Source: Chryseobacterium culicis
GTDB taxonomy: Bacteria; Bacteroidota; Bacteroidia; Flavobacteriales; Weeksellaceae
Assembly: GCF_002979755.1 (NCBI RefSeq)
Contig: NZ_PCPP01000001.1
Span: 1,644,665-1,708,664 of the forward strand
DNA: 64,000 nt
Direction of reading: 5' to 3'
Both the position numbers and the translations under genes were made by a program. Of this stretch, positions 11,225 to 20,290 are shown piece by piece; positions within the stretch are counted from its first letter, which is position 1, and each line of letters opens with the position of its first letter. The notes beneath the pieces were generated by a model. It saw only the letters and a program-made list of their open reading frames with translations. It was not told where the DNA came from and searched no databases.

Positions 11225-12246
11225 ATGATATTGTTATTGAATTTATCGGCACGGATAATTATGAACTCTCTCCTATTACTGATGGATTGATCAACACAAC
11301 TTACCTTCTGGAAGATAAGGATCAGGGAAAGAAGTTTATCCTGCAAAAAATTAACAATCATGTGTTCAAACAGCCTGATGTGATCGTCAATAATCATTTA
11401 ATGATTAATGAAATTCTCAGATCAAATAATTATCAGTTTCAAATTATTGAGCCTATCCCTTCTCTTACCCAGAAACTTCTGTTAGAGGATACAAATGGCC
11501 AGCCATGGCGCATGCTAAGTTTCATAGAAAATAGTGTTACTTTTCTTACCGCTCCTTCTTTGCCAACGGCTTTTGAAGCAGCTAAAACCTTCAGTTATTT
11601 CCTTACCGTTGTTAATACTGAACAATTACCCGCTCTTGAAGATGCCCTTCCTAACTTCCTCAATTTTGAGAAGAGAGTTGCAGATTATAAAAGTTCACTA
11701 AAAAATGCAGCCCCTCATTTAAGAGAAAAAGCAAAGGCTGAAATAGAAATCACCAACCAGCTTCTGTCCTTGCCTGATCAATGGATTGAGATGGAAAAAA
11801 ACAATCAGATCCCCAAAAGAATCATTCATGCAGATGTAAAAATCAGTAACATTCTCTTTGATCAAAATCACAGTCCGTTAGCTGTAATCGATCTGGATAC
11901 CATGATGATTTCTACTATTTTGTATGATTTTGGAACGATGATCCAGTCCTACACCAATACAACACATGAAGATGACGGAAGTGCCCAAAACAATTTCAAT
12001 CCTGAAATGTATGAGGCTGTAAAAAAAGGTTTTTTATTCTATCTCAAGGAAAAACTGACTTCCACAGAATCTGACAACCTTGATTATGCTGCACAAGTCG
12101 CTATTTATATTCAGGAGCTTCGTTTTTTAACCGATTATCTGAATGGAAGTGTTTATTATTCTACGAAATACCCTGAGCATAATTTAGACCGGACTAAAAA
12201 CCAACTGGAGCTGTTGAAAGGATTGAGAGAATATTTGGGAGTTTGA
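11215..12246 (+). CDS. NahK-like N-acetylhexosamine 1-kinase (APH fold)
   Basis: Phosphotransferase of the aminoglycoside/choline kinase fold, 343 residues. The catalytic loop is HADVKISN (H205, D207), the metal site is IDLDT (D226, D228) and the family motif DFGTM follows. The opening LSPITDGLINTTYLLE and closing FLTDYLNGSVYYSTKYPEHN strongly recall bifidobacterial NahK, which phosphorylates GlcNAc/GalNAc at C1. With the preceding nucleotidyltransferase it would convert GalNAc released by GH109 into GalNAc-1-phosphate and then the UDP sugar. The general kinase call is firm; the sugar specificity is inferred. Confidence 0.82.
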
Positions 12247-12280
12247 GAGTGGGAGGGTTTGAGAATAATAAAGTAAAAAC

Positions 12281-12347
12281 AGATTCCTACGGAATGACAA
12301 AGTGTACGGATAGATAAAGCGTTCCGTTTGTCATTCCGTAGGAATCT
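12281..12347. repeat. Dispersed inverted repeat R1, copy C
   Basis: Complete arms around the spacer GTGTACGGATAGATAAAGCG. Copy C is followed by TATGCTCTTACAACTCAAAC and CTCCCACTCTCAAAC tracts that are repeated after copy D, so the duplicated unit is longer than the inverted repeat itself. Confidence 0.9.
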
Positions 12348-12454
12348 ATGCTCTTACAACTCAAACTCTCCCACTCTCAAACTCATTACCCCCGAATCCC
12401 GCAACTTATCTTAAAATCCAAGATTCGTCACCAAAAAAATTACGTACAATGCTG

Positions 12455-12520
12455 AGACTCCTACGGAGTGACAAAGTGTACGGATAGATAAAGCGTTCCG
12501 TTTGTCATTCCGTAGGAATT
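12455..12520. repeat. Dispersed inverted repeat R1, copy D
   Basis: Second copy in the 332-base gap 12247-12578. Left arm shows paired compensating changes (ACTCC/GGAGT instead of ATTCC/GGAAT), which keep the small palindrome intact. Spacer and 3' flank match copy C almost exactly. Confidence 0.88.
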
Positions 12521-12578
12521 TATGCTCTTACAACTCAAACTCTCCCACTCTCAAACCCTCTAACCCGAATCACGAAAT

Positions 12579-13076
12579 TCATCCCAAAAACTCCAGAATT
12601 CTTTTCCATTCTTCCAGTTTCTTTTCAAAGGAAACAGTGTGGAGTGGACTTGTAGAAGGCAATAGAAAGATGGGTCGTTTATAATTTTTTCCAAGCACTT
12701 TCTGTAAATTTTTGTAGGATTTTCCTCCATTGCAAAAAATAGCTTTAACATTCGGATGTTCTTCCAACAGTTCAGCAATCTGATTCGCTTCTTCATTTTT
12801 GATTTCGGAATCAAGACTTCCTTTTCTCTCACAGGAATCAATGACATCCCAAAGAGCAATACGATGTTTCTTTATCGTTTCAATTCTTTGAGTATAATCA
12901 TGAGTAAATTCTTCGTTCAGCAATTCAAAAATGATTTTCCAGAATTTGTTTTGAGGATGAGCATAATATTGCTGCTTTTCCAATGATTTCACCCCGGGAA
13001 TTGATCCTAAAATTATAATATCAGACTGAGAATCAATGATGGGTGGAAATGAAGAAATACGGTTTTGCATATTCAA
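12579..13076 (-). CDS. DNA-deoxyinosine glycosylase (uracil-DNA glycosylase superfamily, family 6-like)
   Basis: Base-excision repair enzyme expected to remove hypoxanthine from deaminated DNA. The 165-residue protein shows the superfamily motif ILGSIPGVKSL near residues 21-31, YYAHPQNKFWKII with the conserved Asn, ALWDVIDSCER, FCNGGKSYKN and the C-terminal LPSTSPLHT loop. That set matches the stand-alone hypoxanthine-DNA glycosylases rather than classical Ung. Start could be Met1 or Met3. Single gene, reading toward the repeat-filled gap. Confidence 0.85.
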   Translation of the reverse strand: MNMQNRISSFPPIIDSQSDIIILGSIPGVKSLEKQQYYAHPQNKFWKIIFELLNEEFTHDYTQRIETIKKHRIALWDVIDSCERKGSLDSEIKNEEANQIAELLEEHPNVKAIFCNGGKSYKNLQKVLGKNYKRPIFLLPSTSPLHTVSFEKKLEEWKRILEFLG

Positions 13077-13278
13077 ATATAGAGATTTAAATTATTTTAA
13101 TCTGGCTGGAAGCTGGGAGTTTGAACAAGAAAGTTATTGAGGTTATGAAAACGGGTTGTCCCTATTTTCATCTTTTAAAACAGTGATATCATTAATGTAT
13201 GGTACCCTCTATAAATATTAAGATTAACAGCCACTTCCTGCTTCCAACAACCTGAATTTAATTCCCTTAAACAACTCA

Positions 13279-13352
13279 GGTTATTTAGATTTTGGCTAAA
13301 GCCATTGGATATTTTTCATAAAAAAAGCGGGCTAAAGCCCGCTCCTATTGAT
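13279..13352. repeat. Dispersed repeat R2 with GCGGGCTAAAGCCCGC palindrome
   Basis: Begins GGTTATTTAGATTTTGGCTA, has TGGAT in the middle and ends in the perfect palindrome GCGGGCTAAAGCCCGC followed by CCTATTGA. A near-identical copy is at 33765-33840. It lies just downstream of the S9 peptidase gene and may serve as its terminator. Confidence 0.8.
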
Positions 13353-13369
13353 ATTTATTTTTATTGATC

Positions 13370-15364
13370 TTATAAAGTTTCCTTCAGCCAATCAAAGAAT
13401 TCTCTCTGCCATACCAATCCGTTTTGTGGATGAAGTACCCAGTGGTTTTCATTCGGGAAGTAAACCAGTTTAGATTTCAATCCTCTTAATTTTGCTGCCT
13501 GGAAAGCTTCCTGACCCTGCTCATAAGGAACACGGAAATCAATTCCTCCCTGAACGATCATGATAGGCTTATTCCATTTTTCTACAAAATTGCTTGGGTT
13601 GAATTCTGTATACGCTTTTGGAAGCGGTTTCTCCCATGGAGAACCAAGATCCCAGTTTGCAAACCAAAGTTCTTCCGTAGTCAGATACCATGACTTCATA
13701 TCAAATAATCCGTCATGAGCGATGAAGGTCTTGAATCTGTTTTCATGGATTCCTGCCAGCATAAATACACTGTATCCTCCGTAGCTTGCTCCTACAGCCG
13801 CTACTCTGTCACCGTCTACATAAGGTAAAGTTTTCGCAAAATCTGTTGCTGCCAGATAATCTCTCATCGGCTGTCCACCCCAATCTTTTGAAATATCTTC
13901 ATTCCATTTTGTTCCCCATCCTGGCATTCCTCTTCTGTTTGGTGCTACCACGATATAATCATTAGCTGTCATTAAAGCAAAGTTCCATCTTACGCTGAAA
14001 TATTGCGTCAATGCAGATTGTGGTCCTCCCTGACAATACACCAATGTTGGATATTTTTTATTAGGATCAAAGTTCGGTGGATAGTGGAACCAAACTCCCA
14101 TTTCCTTTCCATCTGAGGTTTTCACCATTTTAAGTTCAGATTTCCCTTGAGCTAGCTTAGCATAAGTATCTTTATTAGCTTCAGTCACCTGCTTCATTTC
14201 TCCGTTTTTAACGTTTACAGAGAACAATTCTGTGGCATGGTTTACATCTGTTCTTCCTACTAAAAGTGAAGATTTATTATCTGTAAAGATTTCATTAACG
14301 TCAAAATCTCCTTTGGTAATCTGCTGTACTTTTGCTGATTTGGAATCCAGTGAGAAAAGTTGTTTTGTTCCTCTGAATGCAGCCGTAAAGTAGATTGTTT
14401 TTGAATCTGCTCCCCAAAGTACATCTCCGGAAACACTTTCGTCCCAGCCAGAAGTAAGATTCGTGGTCTTCCCAGACTTCCAGTCCAGAATTTTCACATC
14501 ATTTTTATCTGCTTCATATCCATCTCTGGCCATGCTCTGCCAGATCAAAGATTTTCCATCCGGGCTGAATTTTGGATTAAGATCATATCCTTTGTTTGAT
14601 TCTGTAAGGTTTTTGGTGATACCTGAAGCTAAATCGTAAGCAAAGATATCTGTATTGGTACTTGTAGCGTACTCTTTTCCGCTTTTAGGCTTTGTAACAT
14701 ATAAAAGCTGTGCAGAATCCGGGCTCCAGATAAAATCTTCAGCACCTCCAAAAGGTCTCTGAGGAGAATCCCAGGTTTTTCCTTCCAAAAGATCTTTTGC
14801 TCCTTCTACTTTATCAGCAGTATTCACTACAAATACATGGTTATATTTTCCTTCATTGAAATAATCCCAGTGTCTGTGGTTCAGATCTGTGTAAACCTGA
14901 GCAGTAGTTTTAGGAGTATCACTGAATTTATCTTTCCCCATCACTTTTTCTACCAATACCTGCTTGCTGAAAGCAATTTTCTTCCCATCCGGAGAAATTA
15001 CAACGTTATCAGCCTCACCAATCGTATAAAATTCTGTCCAGGTTTTTCCGGCATCTTTAGAAAGATAGATTTTATCTCCTTCCTGAGCATAAATTCCGTT
15101 TTTATCCCATTGAATAAGGGCTTTTTTACCGAAATCAATTTTAGAAGACTGATGATTAAGAACATTCAGAAAATAGTTCTCATTTTTCGTTTTCTCTGTT
15201 TTCAGATCTACCTGCCCTACTTTATAGATAAGGGAACCCTGATCTGGTGAAACTGCCTGTACCCCAACTTTTTTCAAAGTCCAAAGAATTTCAGGCGTCA
15301 TTACTTGTTGTGCATTCATTAAAAGCGGAGCTGCCAAAGCCAGCAGACTGTACTTAAGTTTCAT
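13370..15364 (-). CDS. S9 family prolyl oligopeptidase / dipeptidyl peptidase, exported
   Basis: Periplasmic serine peptidase of 664 residues resembling DPP5-type enzymes. Signal peptide is residues 1-18 (MKLKYSLLALAAPLLMNAQ). Residues 30-400 form a beta-propeller (repeats such as ISPDGKKIAFS, WSPDSAQLLYV, FSPDGKSLIWQ), then an alpha/beta hydrolase domain with Ser527 in GASYGGYS, Asp609 in GGIDFRVP and His641 in ENHW. I start at the ATG at 15362-15364; a longer TTG-initiated frame to 15445 would destroy the signal peptide and overlaps a promoter element. Confidence 0.93.
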   Translation of the reverse strand: MKLKYSLLALAAPLLMNAQQVMTPEILWTLKKVGVQAVSPDQGSLIYKVGQVDLKTEKTKNENYFLNVLNHQSSKIDFGKKALIQWDKNGIYAQEGDKIYLSKDAGKTWTEFYTIGEADNVVISPDGKKIAFSKQVLVEKVMGKDKFSDTPKTTAQVYTDLNHRHWDYFNEGKYNHVFVVNTADKVEGAKDLLEGKTWDSPQRPFGGAEDFIWSPDSAQLLYVTKPKSGKEYATSTNTDIFAYDLASGITKNLTESNKGYDLNPKFSPDGKSLIWQSMARDGYEADKNDVKILDWKSGKTTNLTSGWDESVSGDVLWGADSKTIYFTAAFRGTKQLFSLDSKSAKVQQITKGDFDVNEIFTDNKSSLLVGRTDVNHATELFSVNVKNGEMKQVTEANKDTYAKLAQGKSELKMVKTSDGKEMGVWFHYPPNFDPNKKYPTLVYCQGGPQSALTQYFSVRWNFALMTANDYIVVAPNRRGMPGWGTKWNEDISKDWGGQPMRDYLAATDFAKTLPYVDGDRVAAVGASYGGYSVFMLAGIHENRFKTFIAHDGLFDMKSWYLTTEELWFANWDLGSPWEKPLPKAYTEFNPSNFVEKWNKPIMIVQGGIDFRVPYEQGQEAFQAAKLRGLKSKLVYFPNENHWVLHPQNGLVWQREFFDWLKETL

Positions 15365-15442
15365 ATGTTGATATTCATTTTTTAACGGATCTATGAAATC
15401 GCAGAGATTTAATAAAATCCTTTTATTAAATTCAAAGATTGC

Positions 15443-15450
15443 CAAAGTTA
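15443..15450 (-). promoter_or_regulatory. -7 promoter element (TAACTTTG) of the S9 peptidase gene
   Basis: Exact TAnnTTTG on the minus strand. It covers the only longer start codon (TTG, 15443-15445), which supports the internal ATG at 15364 as the true start. Confidence 0.5.
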
Positions 15451-15572
15451 ATATTTAAAATAAAAATGGACGAAAAAATTAACATTTAAGTTTCCTAATA
15501 TTGAAAATAAATAATTAATGGGTAGACGAATTTTTATTAATTTTAGAAAAACTAAACTAATACCCATTTTAC

Positions 15573-16439
15573 ATGAAAAAATTTCTCCTTTTTTCTTCAA
15601 TTTTTGTGTCTTGTTTCTTTTTTTCACAGCTGACGATAAGTCCCGTTGGCACTCATTATTATAATCCATATCAGGCTACTCTTTCAGGCAACGGAACTAT
15701 TTATTATACTACGGACGGAAGCACACCGACACTAACTTCCAGCTCAGCAACCAACAACGTACAGGTTCTTATTGATCAGAATAAAGAAATCAAGGCTTTT
15801 CTTGTTAACGGACAGGGAAATACCTCTACCATCATCAGTAAAAAATACTATACAGGAAATATACCTGAAGCTGTTATTTATTTTAAAGCTCCTTCTGCAT
15901 GGACAGCCGGAAGCTGTATAATGATCGATATGGTAGCTCCAAATTCCATTGACGGACAAGTTATTGATACTTTGTGGCCCGGAATAGCAATGCAGCCGGC
16001 AGGATGTGAATCCTGGTACAAGATTACCAGAAATTTTGAAAGTGCTCAGGTAAGTTTTAATAATTGTTTTCTCTTTGAAAACTTTCCACAAGCAATCACT
16101 ACGAATTTAATTCCGATGGGAAGCACTTTATATTATGATTTTACAGACGGAGTAATAACAACTCCGCCATCATGCTTATTTTTAGCGAGTCATGAAATGC
16201 AGTCAAAAAGCAACAATGTTTTAATCAAAGTTTACCCAAATCCGGTTTCAGATATTTTAAAAGTAAATACCGACCGGAACTTTCAGGAATATGAGATCAT
16301 AGATGGAAATGGAAGAATGGTTGTAAAAAATCAGTTTGTAAAAAAAATTTCTATTCATCAACTTATTGCAGGAAATTATTTTCTAAAACTGAAAGATTTA
16401 AAGGGAGATCTGGTATTGCTGAAGTTTATTAAAAAATAG
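15573..16439 (+). CDS. T9SS cargo protein with chitobiase-like and starch-binding-like domains
   Basis: Secreted protein of 288 residues. Signal peptide 1-18 (SCFFFSQ). Residues 25-85 look like a chitobiase/beta-hexosaminidase C-terminal domain (GTIYYTTDGSTPT). Residues 95-200 begin AVIYFKAPSAWTAG and hold several Cys, resembling family 26 starch-binding modules. Residues 215-288 are a type A T9SS sorting domain (VYPNPVSDILKVN, then AGNYFLKLKD). No catalytic domain is present, so it is probably a surface glycan-binding protein exported by type IX secretion. Confidence 0.85.
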   Translation: MKKFLLFSSIFVSCFFFSQLTISPVGTHYYNPYQATLSGNGTIYYTTDGSTPTLTSSSATNNVQVLIDQNKEIKAFLVNGQGNTSTIISKKYYTGNIPEAVIYFKAPSAWTAGSCIMIDMVAPNSIDGQVIDTLWPGIAMQPAGCESWYKITRNFESAQVSFNNCFLFENFPQAITTNLIPMGSTLYYDFTDGVITTPPSCLFLASHEMQSKSNNVLIKVYPNPVSDILKVNTDRNFQEYEIIDGNGRMVVKNQFVKKISIHQLIAGNYFLKLKDLKGDLVLLKFIKK

Positions 16440-16440
16440 A

Positions 16441-16467
16441 AAAATCCGCTCAATGAGCGGATTTTTA
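16441..16467. terminator. Bidirectional terminator between convergent genes
   Basis: AAAATCCGCTCA pairs with TGAGCGGATTTTT with almost no loop, directly after the T9SS gene stop and 22 bases from the end of the convergent membrane gene. T runs exist on both strands. Confidence 0.85.
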
Positions 16468-16489
16468 TTTTGATCTGTTATGATTTTAA

Positions 16490-16834
16490 TTACTCTCCAT
16501 CTGAGAACATTGAGTTCGCCAGAGAGGTTACGATTGACAATAATATACTGAATATAAATGCCCACCAGAAACCATCTACCACCATGCTGTCTATGAAATA
16601 ATCTGCAATCAGGATAATCCCTGCATTAATTACAAGGGCAAAGAACCCTAAGGTAAGGATCGTTAACGGAAGGCCGAACAGACTTAAAATAGGCTTTACA
16701 AATATGTTAAGAACCCCAAGTACAATCGCAAAGATGATCGCTGAAGAAAATCCTTCAAAATGTACTCCCGGTAAAATTTTTGTTAAAAGATAAGCTACAA
16801 TTGCTGTTACAAATAATCGGATAATTAAGTTCAT
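16490..16834 (-). CDS. Small four-helix membrane protein (phage holin family IV / DUF360-like)
   Basis: A 114-residue integral membrane protein with four hydrophobic helices (about residues 3-20, 30-50, 56-80 and 88-108) and the family pattern GVLNIFVKPILSLFGLPLTILTLG. It is annotated in many genomes as a phage holin-like family, but these are ordinary chromosomal genes of unknown role, and nothing else here suggests prophage. Convergent with the T9SS gene across a shared terminator. Confidence 0.85.
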   Translation of the reverse strand: MNLIIRLFVTAIVAYLLTKILPGVHFEGFSSAIIFAIVLGVLNIFVKPILSLFGLPLTILTLGFFALVINAGIILIADYFIDSMVVDGFWWAFIFSILLSIVTSLANSMFSDGE

Positions 16835-16952
16835 TGAGTTATTTTTTAATGTTTATGCAGTGTAAGGAGCAAAAGCCATTCCATTCCAGAAAAAAGAATT
16901 CTTTGAAACCCTTTATTTAAGGAATATTTTGTCTTTTATTTCCCGTAATGTC

Positions 16953-17375
16953 TTATTTTATTTTCATCATGGTGACTAATGAGGTTGCTACATGACTTTC
17001 CGAGTCCGAACCTTCAGTCTGAACATAAATTTCCGTTCTCACAACAACAATTTTACCTCCACCTTTGATAACGTAAGATTTTGAAACCAAAGCATCACCC
17101 ATCGCAGGACGAAGATAATTCACTTTCAACTCAACGGTCACTACATAGCAATCTTCCGGATAATGGCTCACAGCGGCATATCCTGAAGAAACATCAACCA
17201 AAGAAGCGATCATTGCTCCGTTAAACATTCCTGCTTTTCTGGTCATCATTTCCATTTTAGGAATCTTCATGGATATAAAATCGGTTTCTACTCCCAGCAG
17301 TTCTGCTTTGTAGAATTTCAAGGTTTCCGAACGGTTGAAGCTGTCTGTGATGAGTTTTCTTTTCTCTGGTGTCAT
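16953..17375 (-). CDS. PaaI-like hotdog-fold thioesterase
   Basis: Cytoplasmic acyl-CoA thioesterase-like protein of 140 residues. The hotdog helix and following strands are visible as FNGAMIASLVDVSSGYAAVSH (residue 50 on) and VTVELKVNYLRPAMGDALVSKSYVIKGG, matching the PaaI/DUF4442 group. The usual active-site HGG is replaced by FNG, so the substrate or even activity may differ. No operon partner: the flanking genes are 118 bases or more away. Confidence 0.85.
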   Translation of the reverse strand: MTPEKRKLITDSFNRSETLKFYKAELLGVETDFISMKIPKMEMMTRKAGMFNGAMIASLVDVSSGYAAVSHYPEDCYVVTVELKVNYLRPAMGDALVSKSYVIKGGGKIVVVRTEIYVQTEGSDSESHVATSLVTMMKIK

Positions 17376-17597
17376 TACTTTTGAATTTGAATGTAAAGGT
17401 AGAAATTGATTTAAAGATTAAAGAATTTAAAGATTAAAAATTTCCAGTGGCAGGAAGCTTTGAGGGAACTGATATAAACTTATGCTGCTCTTTGATCTCT
17501 ATATGAATATTTAAACCTTATAGGTATTGAAAACCTGTAACGTTTTGTTGTGTGTCGTTTTGTTCAGCAATAATCAAAATTTTTCAGTTCAAAAGGT

Positions 17598-17605
17598 TAG
17601 ATTTG
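17598..17605 (+). promoter_or_regulatory. -7 promoter element (TAGATTTG) before the WN/YG-repeat protein
   Basis: TAnnTTTG match 13 bases before the ATG at 17618; it implies that longer upstream reading (from 17552) is not translated. Confidence 0.5.
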
Positions 17606-17617
17606 CAGGAAAGCTTT

Positions 17618-18043
17618 ATGATGGGTTTAAAAAGGTTTTTACAACTTTTAGGTTTACTGGCAGGATTCTGGTTTCAGGCACAGACATTACATTTGTATGG
17701 CGGTGCAGATCAGGATCAGTATCTGGGATGCCTAAACTGTGATAATTTTGATAAAAATTCGATCTGGAATAAGTTCAGCGATTACGGAAATGTCTTCAGT
17801 TCAAAATCCATCTGGAATCCATATGGAAATTATGGGAGTACCTACAGCGCCTATTCTCCATGGAATTCCTATGCTTCTTATCCTCCGGCAATTCTGGATC
17901 AGGACGGAAATTTCTTTGGGTTTCTTACTTTGAATCCTTATAAATCGGATAGATCAGAACTGGAACTGGCAGTTATTTTATGTAAGCATCATGAAGAGAT
18001 TAAAAGTGATGTTGGAGGCTGGTATGAGAGGTTATTCCGGTAA
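17618..18043 (+). CDS. Exported protein with tandem WN..YGNYG..YS repeats
   Basis: A 141-residue product. After a signal peptide (MMGLKRFLQLLGLLAGFWFQ, cleavage after AQ) comes LYGGADQDQYLGCLNC, then three imperfect repeats of the form SIWN-x2-SDYGNVFSS / SIWNPYGNYGSTYSA / SPWNSYASYPP, and the tail DGNFFGFLTLNPY. This repeat layout recurs in small secreted proteins of many bacteria, but no function is known to me. Start may be either of two adjacent ATGs (17618 or 17621). Confidence 0.75.
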   Translation: MMGLKRFLQLLGLLAGFWFQAQTLHLYGGADQDQYLGCLNCDNFDKNSIWNKFSDYGNVFSSKSIWNPYGNYGSTYSAYSPWNSYASYPPAILDQDGNFFGFLTLNPYKSDRSELELAVILCKHHEEIKSDVGGWYERLFR

Positions 18044-18106
18044 CCTATGAATTCTCACTTCTTCTCTTGGAATATTTATATAAAAGACTGTGAAAACATA
18101 AGGCTG

Positions 18107-18172
18107 GATTCCTACGGAATGACAAGTATACCGCTTAGTTTATTCACATAGTTTGTCATTCCGTAGGAATCT
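18107..18172. repeat. Dispersed inverted repeat R1, copy E
   Basis: GATTCCTACGGAATGACA and the opposing right arm with the spacer TATACCGCTTAGTTTATTCA, a second spacer type shared with copies F, G and H (CGCTTAGTTTATCC). Confidence 0.9.
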
Positions 18173-18209
18173 AACCTGTGTAAATTAAGCTTTTCAGAGA
18201 ATGACTGTG

Positions 18210-18217
18210 TATATTTG
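18210..18217 (+). promoter_or_regulatory. -7 promoter element (TATATTTG) of the AraC-family gene
   Basis: Exact TAnnTTTG match about 75 bases upstream of the ATG at 18292, leaving a leader of about 70 bases. Confidence 0.45.
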
Positions 18218-18291
18218 TTGTTGACTCGTTTTTACAGAGCAAATTGTTTAACTTTTCATAGTATTGAATTCAAAAAAGAAATTCCTTCATT

Positions 18292-19146
18292 ATGCTGAAT
18301 GATTACAAAAAACACGAACTGTTTGGAAAACCTTTATTACAGAAGATTGATCTTAAAGCGCCATTCAGATCTGATTTCCCGGTTTCTGAGCAGGCTTGTT
18401 TTCTGTATGTTATTAAAGGAGAATTTCAATATAAAACAGCAGAACAGGAGTTTACTATTTCGGCTAATTATTCGCTGTTTCTTAATTGTATCAGCTCCGG
18501 AAAGTATATTCAAAACTCAGAATCGGAGGAGCATTGTGAAATCGTCATCGTTACTTTCTATCCGGATATTCTGAAAAGAATCTATGACAGAGAGCTGCCT
18601 GTATTGCTGCAAAAACCTGCAAATATGGTCTCGAACCAATCCAATGAGAAAATAAATAATGATTTTCTGATTCAAAAATATGTAGAAGGACTGCTCTTCT
18701 ATTTTGAAAATCCTTACCTCGTTAATGAAGATATATTAATTCTTAAATTAAAAGAAATTATGTTGTTGCTGGCTCAATCCCAGAATGCTAAAGCTATTCA
18801 GCTGATCCTGTCACAACTGTTTTCTCCCACAACTTATTCTTTCAAGCAGATCATTGAGGCTAATTTATTTTCACAGCTCACCATTGAACAACTTGCGGAG
18901 CAAAGCAATCTGAGCCTATCATCCTTCAAAAGAGAATTCAACAAGTTATATAATGATACGCCCGCCAACTATATAAGAAACAAAAAGCTGGAAAAAGCGG
19001 CCGAACTGCTTTTAGTATCAGATGAACGGATTACTGATATTGCATTCGAATGTGGATTCAATGATCTGGCTACTTTTACAAAAAACTTCAGTGATAAATA
19101 TCGTGTCACTCCTTCAAATTACCGCCAGGAACAAAAGGGGAAATAA
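18292..19146 (+). CDS. AraC-family transcriptional regulator
   Basis: DNA-binding regulator of 284 residues. The N-terminal 150 residues are a cupin-like sensing domain with no recognisable ligand motif. The C-terminal 100 residues hold the two helix-turn-helix motifs: LTIEQLAEQSNLSLSSFKREF and ITDIAFECGFNDLATFTKNF followed by TPSNYR. It lies 201 bases upstream of the small membrane protein gene on the same strand and is a candidate regulator of it. Confidence 0.92.
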   Translation: MLNDYKKHELFGKPLLQKIDLKAPFRSDFPVSEQACFLYVIKGEFQYKTAEQEFTISANYSLFLNCISSGKYIQNSESEEHCEIVIVTFYPDILKRIYDRELPVLLQKPANMVSNQSNEKINNDFLIQKYVEGLLFYFENPYLVNEDILILKLKEIMLLLAQSQNAKAIQLILSQLFSPTTYSFKQIIEANLFSQLTIEQLAEQSNLSLSSFKREFNKLYNDTPANYIRNKKLEKAAELLLVSDERITDIAFECGFNDLATFTKNFSDKYRVTPSNYRQEQKGK

Positions 19147-19347
19147 TTGAGGAGATTTTTAGGTAATACCACCGCTATTTCTTATTTCCATAAGGAATGT
19201 TTCTTTCTGGACCAAAATCTCAAATTCTTGAACTAAATCACAAAATCATTTCTGCCTATCTATCGCAAATTTGTACCATCAGTTACAGGGAACAGAAATA
19301 TACCTGTCATTACCACTGAAAATGTATCAATTTAAAATACGATCAAT

Positions 19348-19848
19348 ATGAATCTATCAGGTTTAGGAATTTTTCATACCATTATCGGTATAGCTGCCCT
19401 TGCAGGGGCCATCACAGGGTTTATTAAATATGGTAAAATCAATCTCGCTCAGCGGTCCGGAAAAATATACTTGTATGCAACCGTCATTACATCACTTTCA
19501 GCTCTGGGAATTTCTAAGGCAGGAGGTTTCAATGCAGGGCATGTATTTTCCTTATTTATCATTGTGCTGATATCCATTGCGTATTTCCTTTTCTCCAATA
19601 AAAAGCATGTCGGGAAAGCAAGATATTTTGAGAATTTTTTGCTGTCATTCAGTTTTTTCTTATCACTGGTTCCCACAATTAATGAGACCTTTACGAGGGT
19701 TCCCATTGGGCATCCTTTGGCTAAAGATATCAAAGATCCGGTAATTGGCCAGACACTTCTTGTTGTTTTCCTGCTTTTTGTGGTTGGATCAATCTTTCAG
19801 TTTATGAAGCAGAAAAAAGAGAATGGTGAGATTACACGTCTTCAGTAG
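19348..19848 (+). CDS. Small multi-pass membrane protein of unknown function
   Basis: A 166-residue protein with about five hydrophobic helices (residues 6-26, 40-58, 65-84, 91-108, 131-151) and a Lys-rich tail. It resembles DUF2306-type membrane proteins only loosely. The last 37 codons lie inside a 394-base segment that is duplicated in tandem immediately downstream (20131 on). Located after an AraC regulator that may control it. Confidence 0.8.
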   Translation: MNLSGLGIFHTIIGIAALAGAITGFIKYGKINLAQRSGKIYLYATVITSLSALGISKAGGFNAGHVFSLFIIVLISIAYFLFSNKKHVGKARYFENFLLSFSFFLSLVPTINETFTRVPIGHPLAKDIKDPVIGQTLLVVFLLFVVGSIFQFMKQKKENGEITRLQ

Positions 19849-20130
19849 GGCATTTGTATTGTGATAAAGATGGTAAAAGCATAGAAGGTAGGGCTGGATT
19901 CCTATGGAATGACAAATACAACGCTTAGTTTATCCGTACAGTTTGTCATTCCGTAGGAATCTCTGTATAAATGAAAAGCCGGAAGATTGTTGGAAAACGC
20001 AAAGGCGCAAGTTGTTTTCCAAATTGTATGTTTTTAAGGCGCAAAGATTTTATCTCCGATAAAATGTGATAATGTCAAAAACTGGATTATTTATCTATAT
20101 GAAGTTCTAACCATTATGATATTATCTTTA
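19737..20130. repeat. Tandem duplication, unit 1 (394 bases)
   Basis: Unit 1 begins within codon 130-131 of the membrane protein gene and includes its 3' end, an R1 repeat and an R3 repeat. Every landmark recurs exactly 394 bases later. Confidence 0.95.
19897..20066. repeat. Composite repeat R1+R3 (R1 copy F)
   Basis: R1 at 19897-19962 followed by R3 at 19989-20066. R3 starts GTTGGAAAACGCAAAGGCGC and ends AAAGATTTTATCTCCGATA, containing two GGCGCAA motifs and a small ATCTCCGAT palindrome-like end. The same R1-R3 order recurs at 20291-20460 and 30823-30993. Confidence 0.85.
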
Positions 20131-20131
20131 T

Positions 20132-20242
20132 CCGGTAATTGGCCAGACGCTTCTTGTTGTTTTCCTGCTTTTTGTGATTGGATCAATCTTTCAGTTTATG
20201 AAGCAGAAAAAAGAAAATAGTGAAATTTCACGTCTTCAGTAA
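20132..20242 (+). pseudogene. Duplicated 3' fragment of the membrane protein gene
   Basis: Encodes the last 36 residues of the preceding membrane protein again, in frame to a TAA stop, with three replacements (VVG to VIG, GE to SE, TRL to SRL) and several silent changes. It has no start codon of its own. The mostly conservative changes suggest it derives from an ancestral full copy or has been drifting since the duplication. Confidence 0.85.
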
Positions 20243-20290
20243 GATATTTGTATTGTGATAAAGATGGTAAAAGCATAGAAGGTAGGGCTG

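Noticed and set aside
12560..12859. 99-codon frame overlapping the DNA glycosylase gene
   Set aside because: Alternative frame of the glycosylase, which itself has clear motifs.
14837..15250. 137-codon open frame antisense to the S9 peptidase gene
   Set aside because: Shadow frame of a real gene; no recognisable features.
16490..16834. Prophage holin
   Set aside because: The family name mentions holin, but the protein is a common chromosomal membrane protein and no phage genes are nearby.
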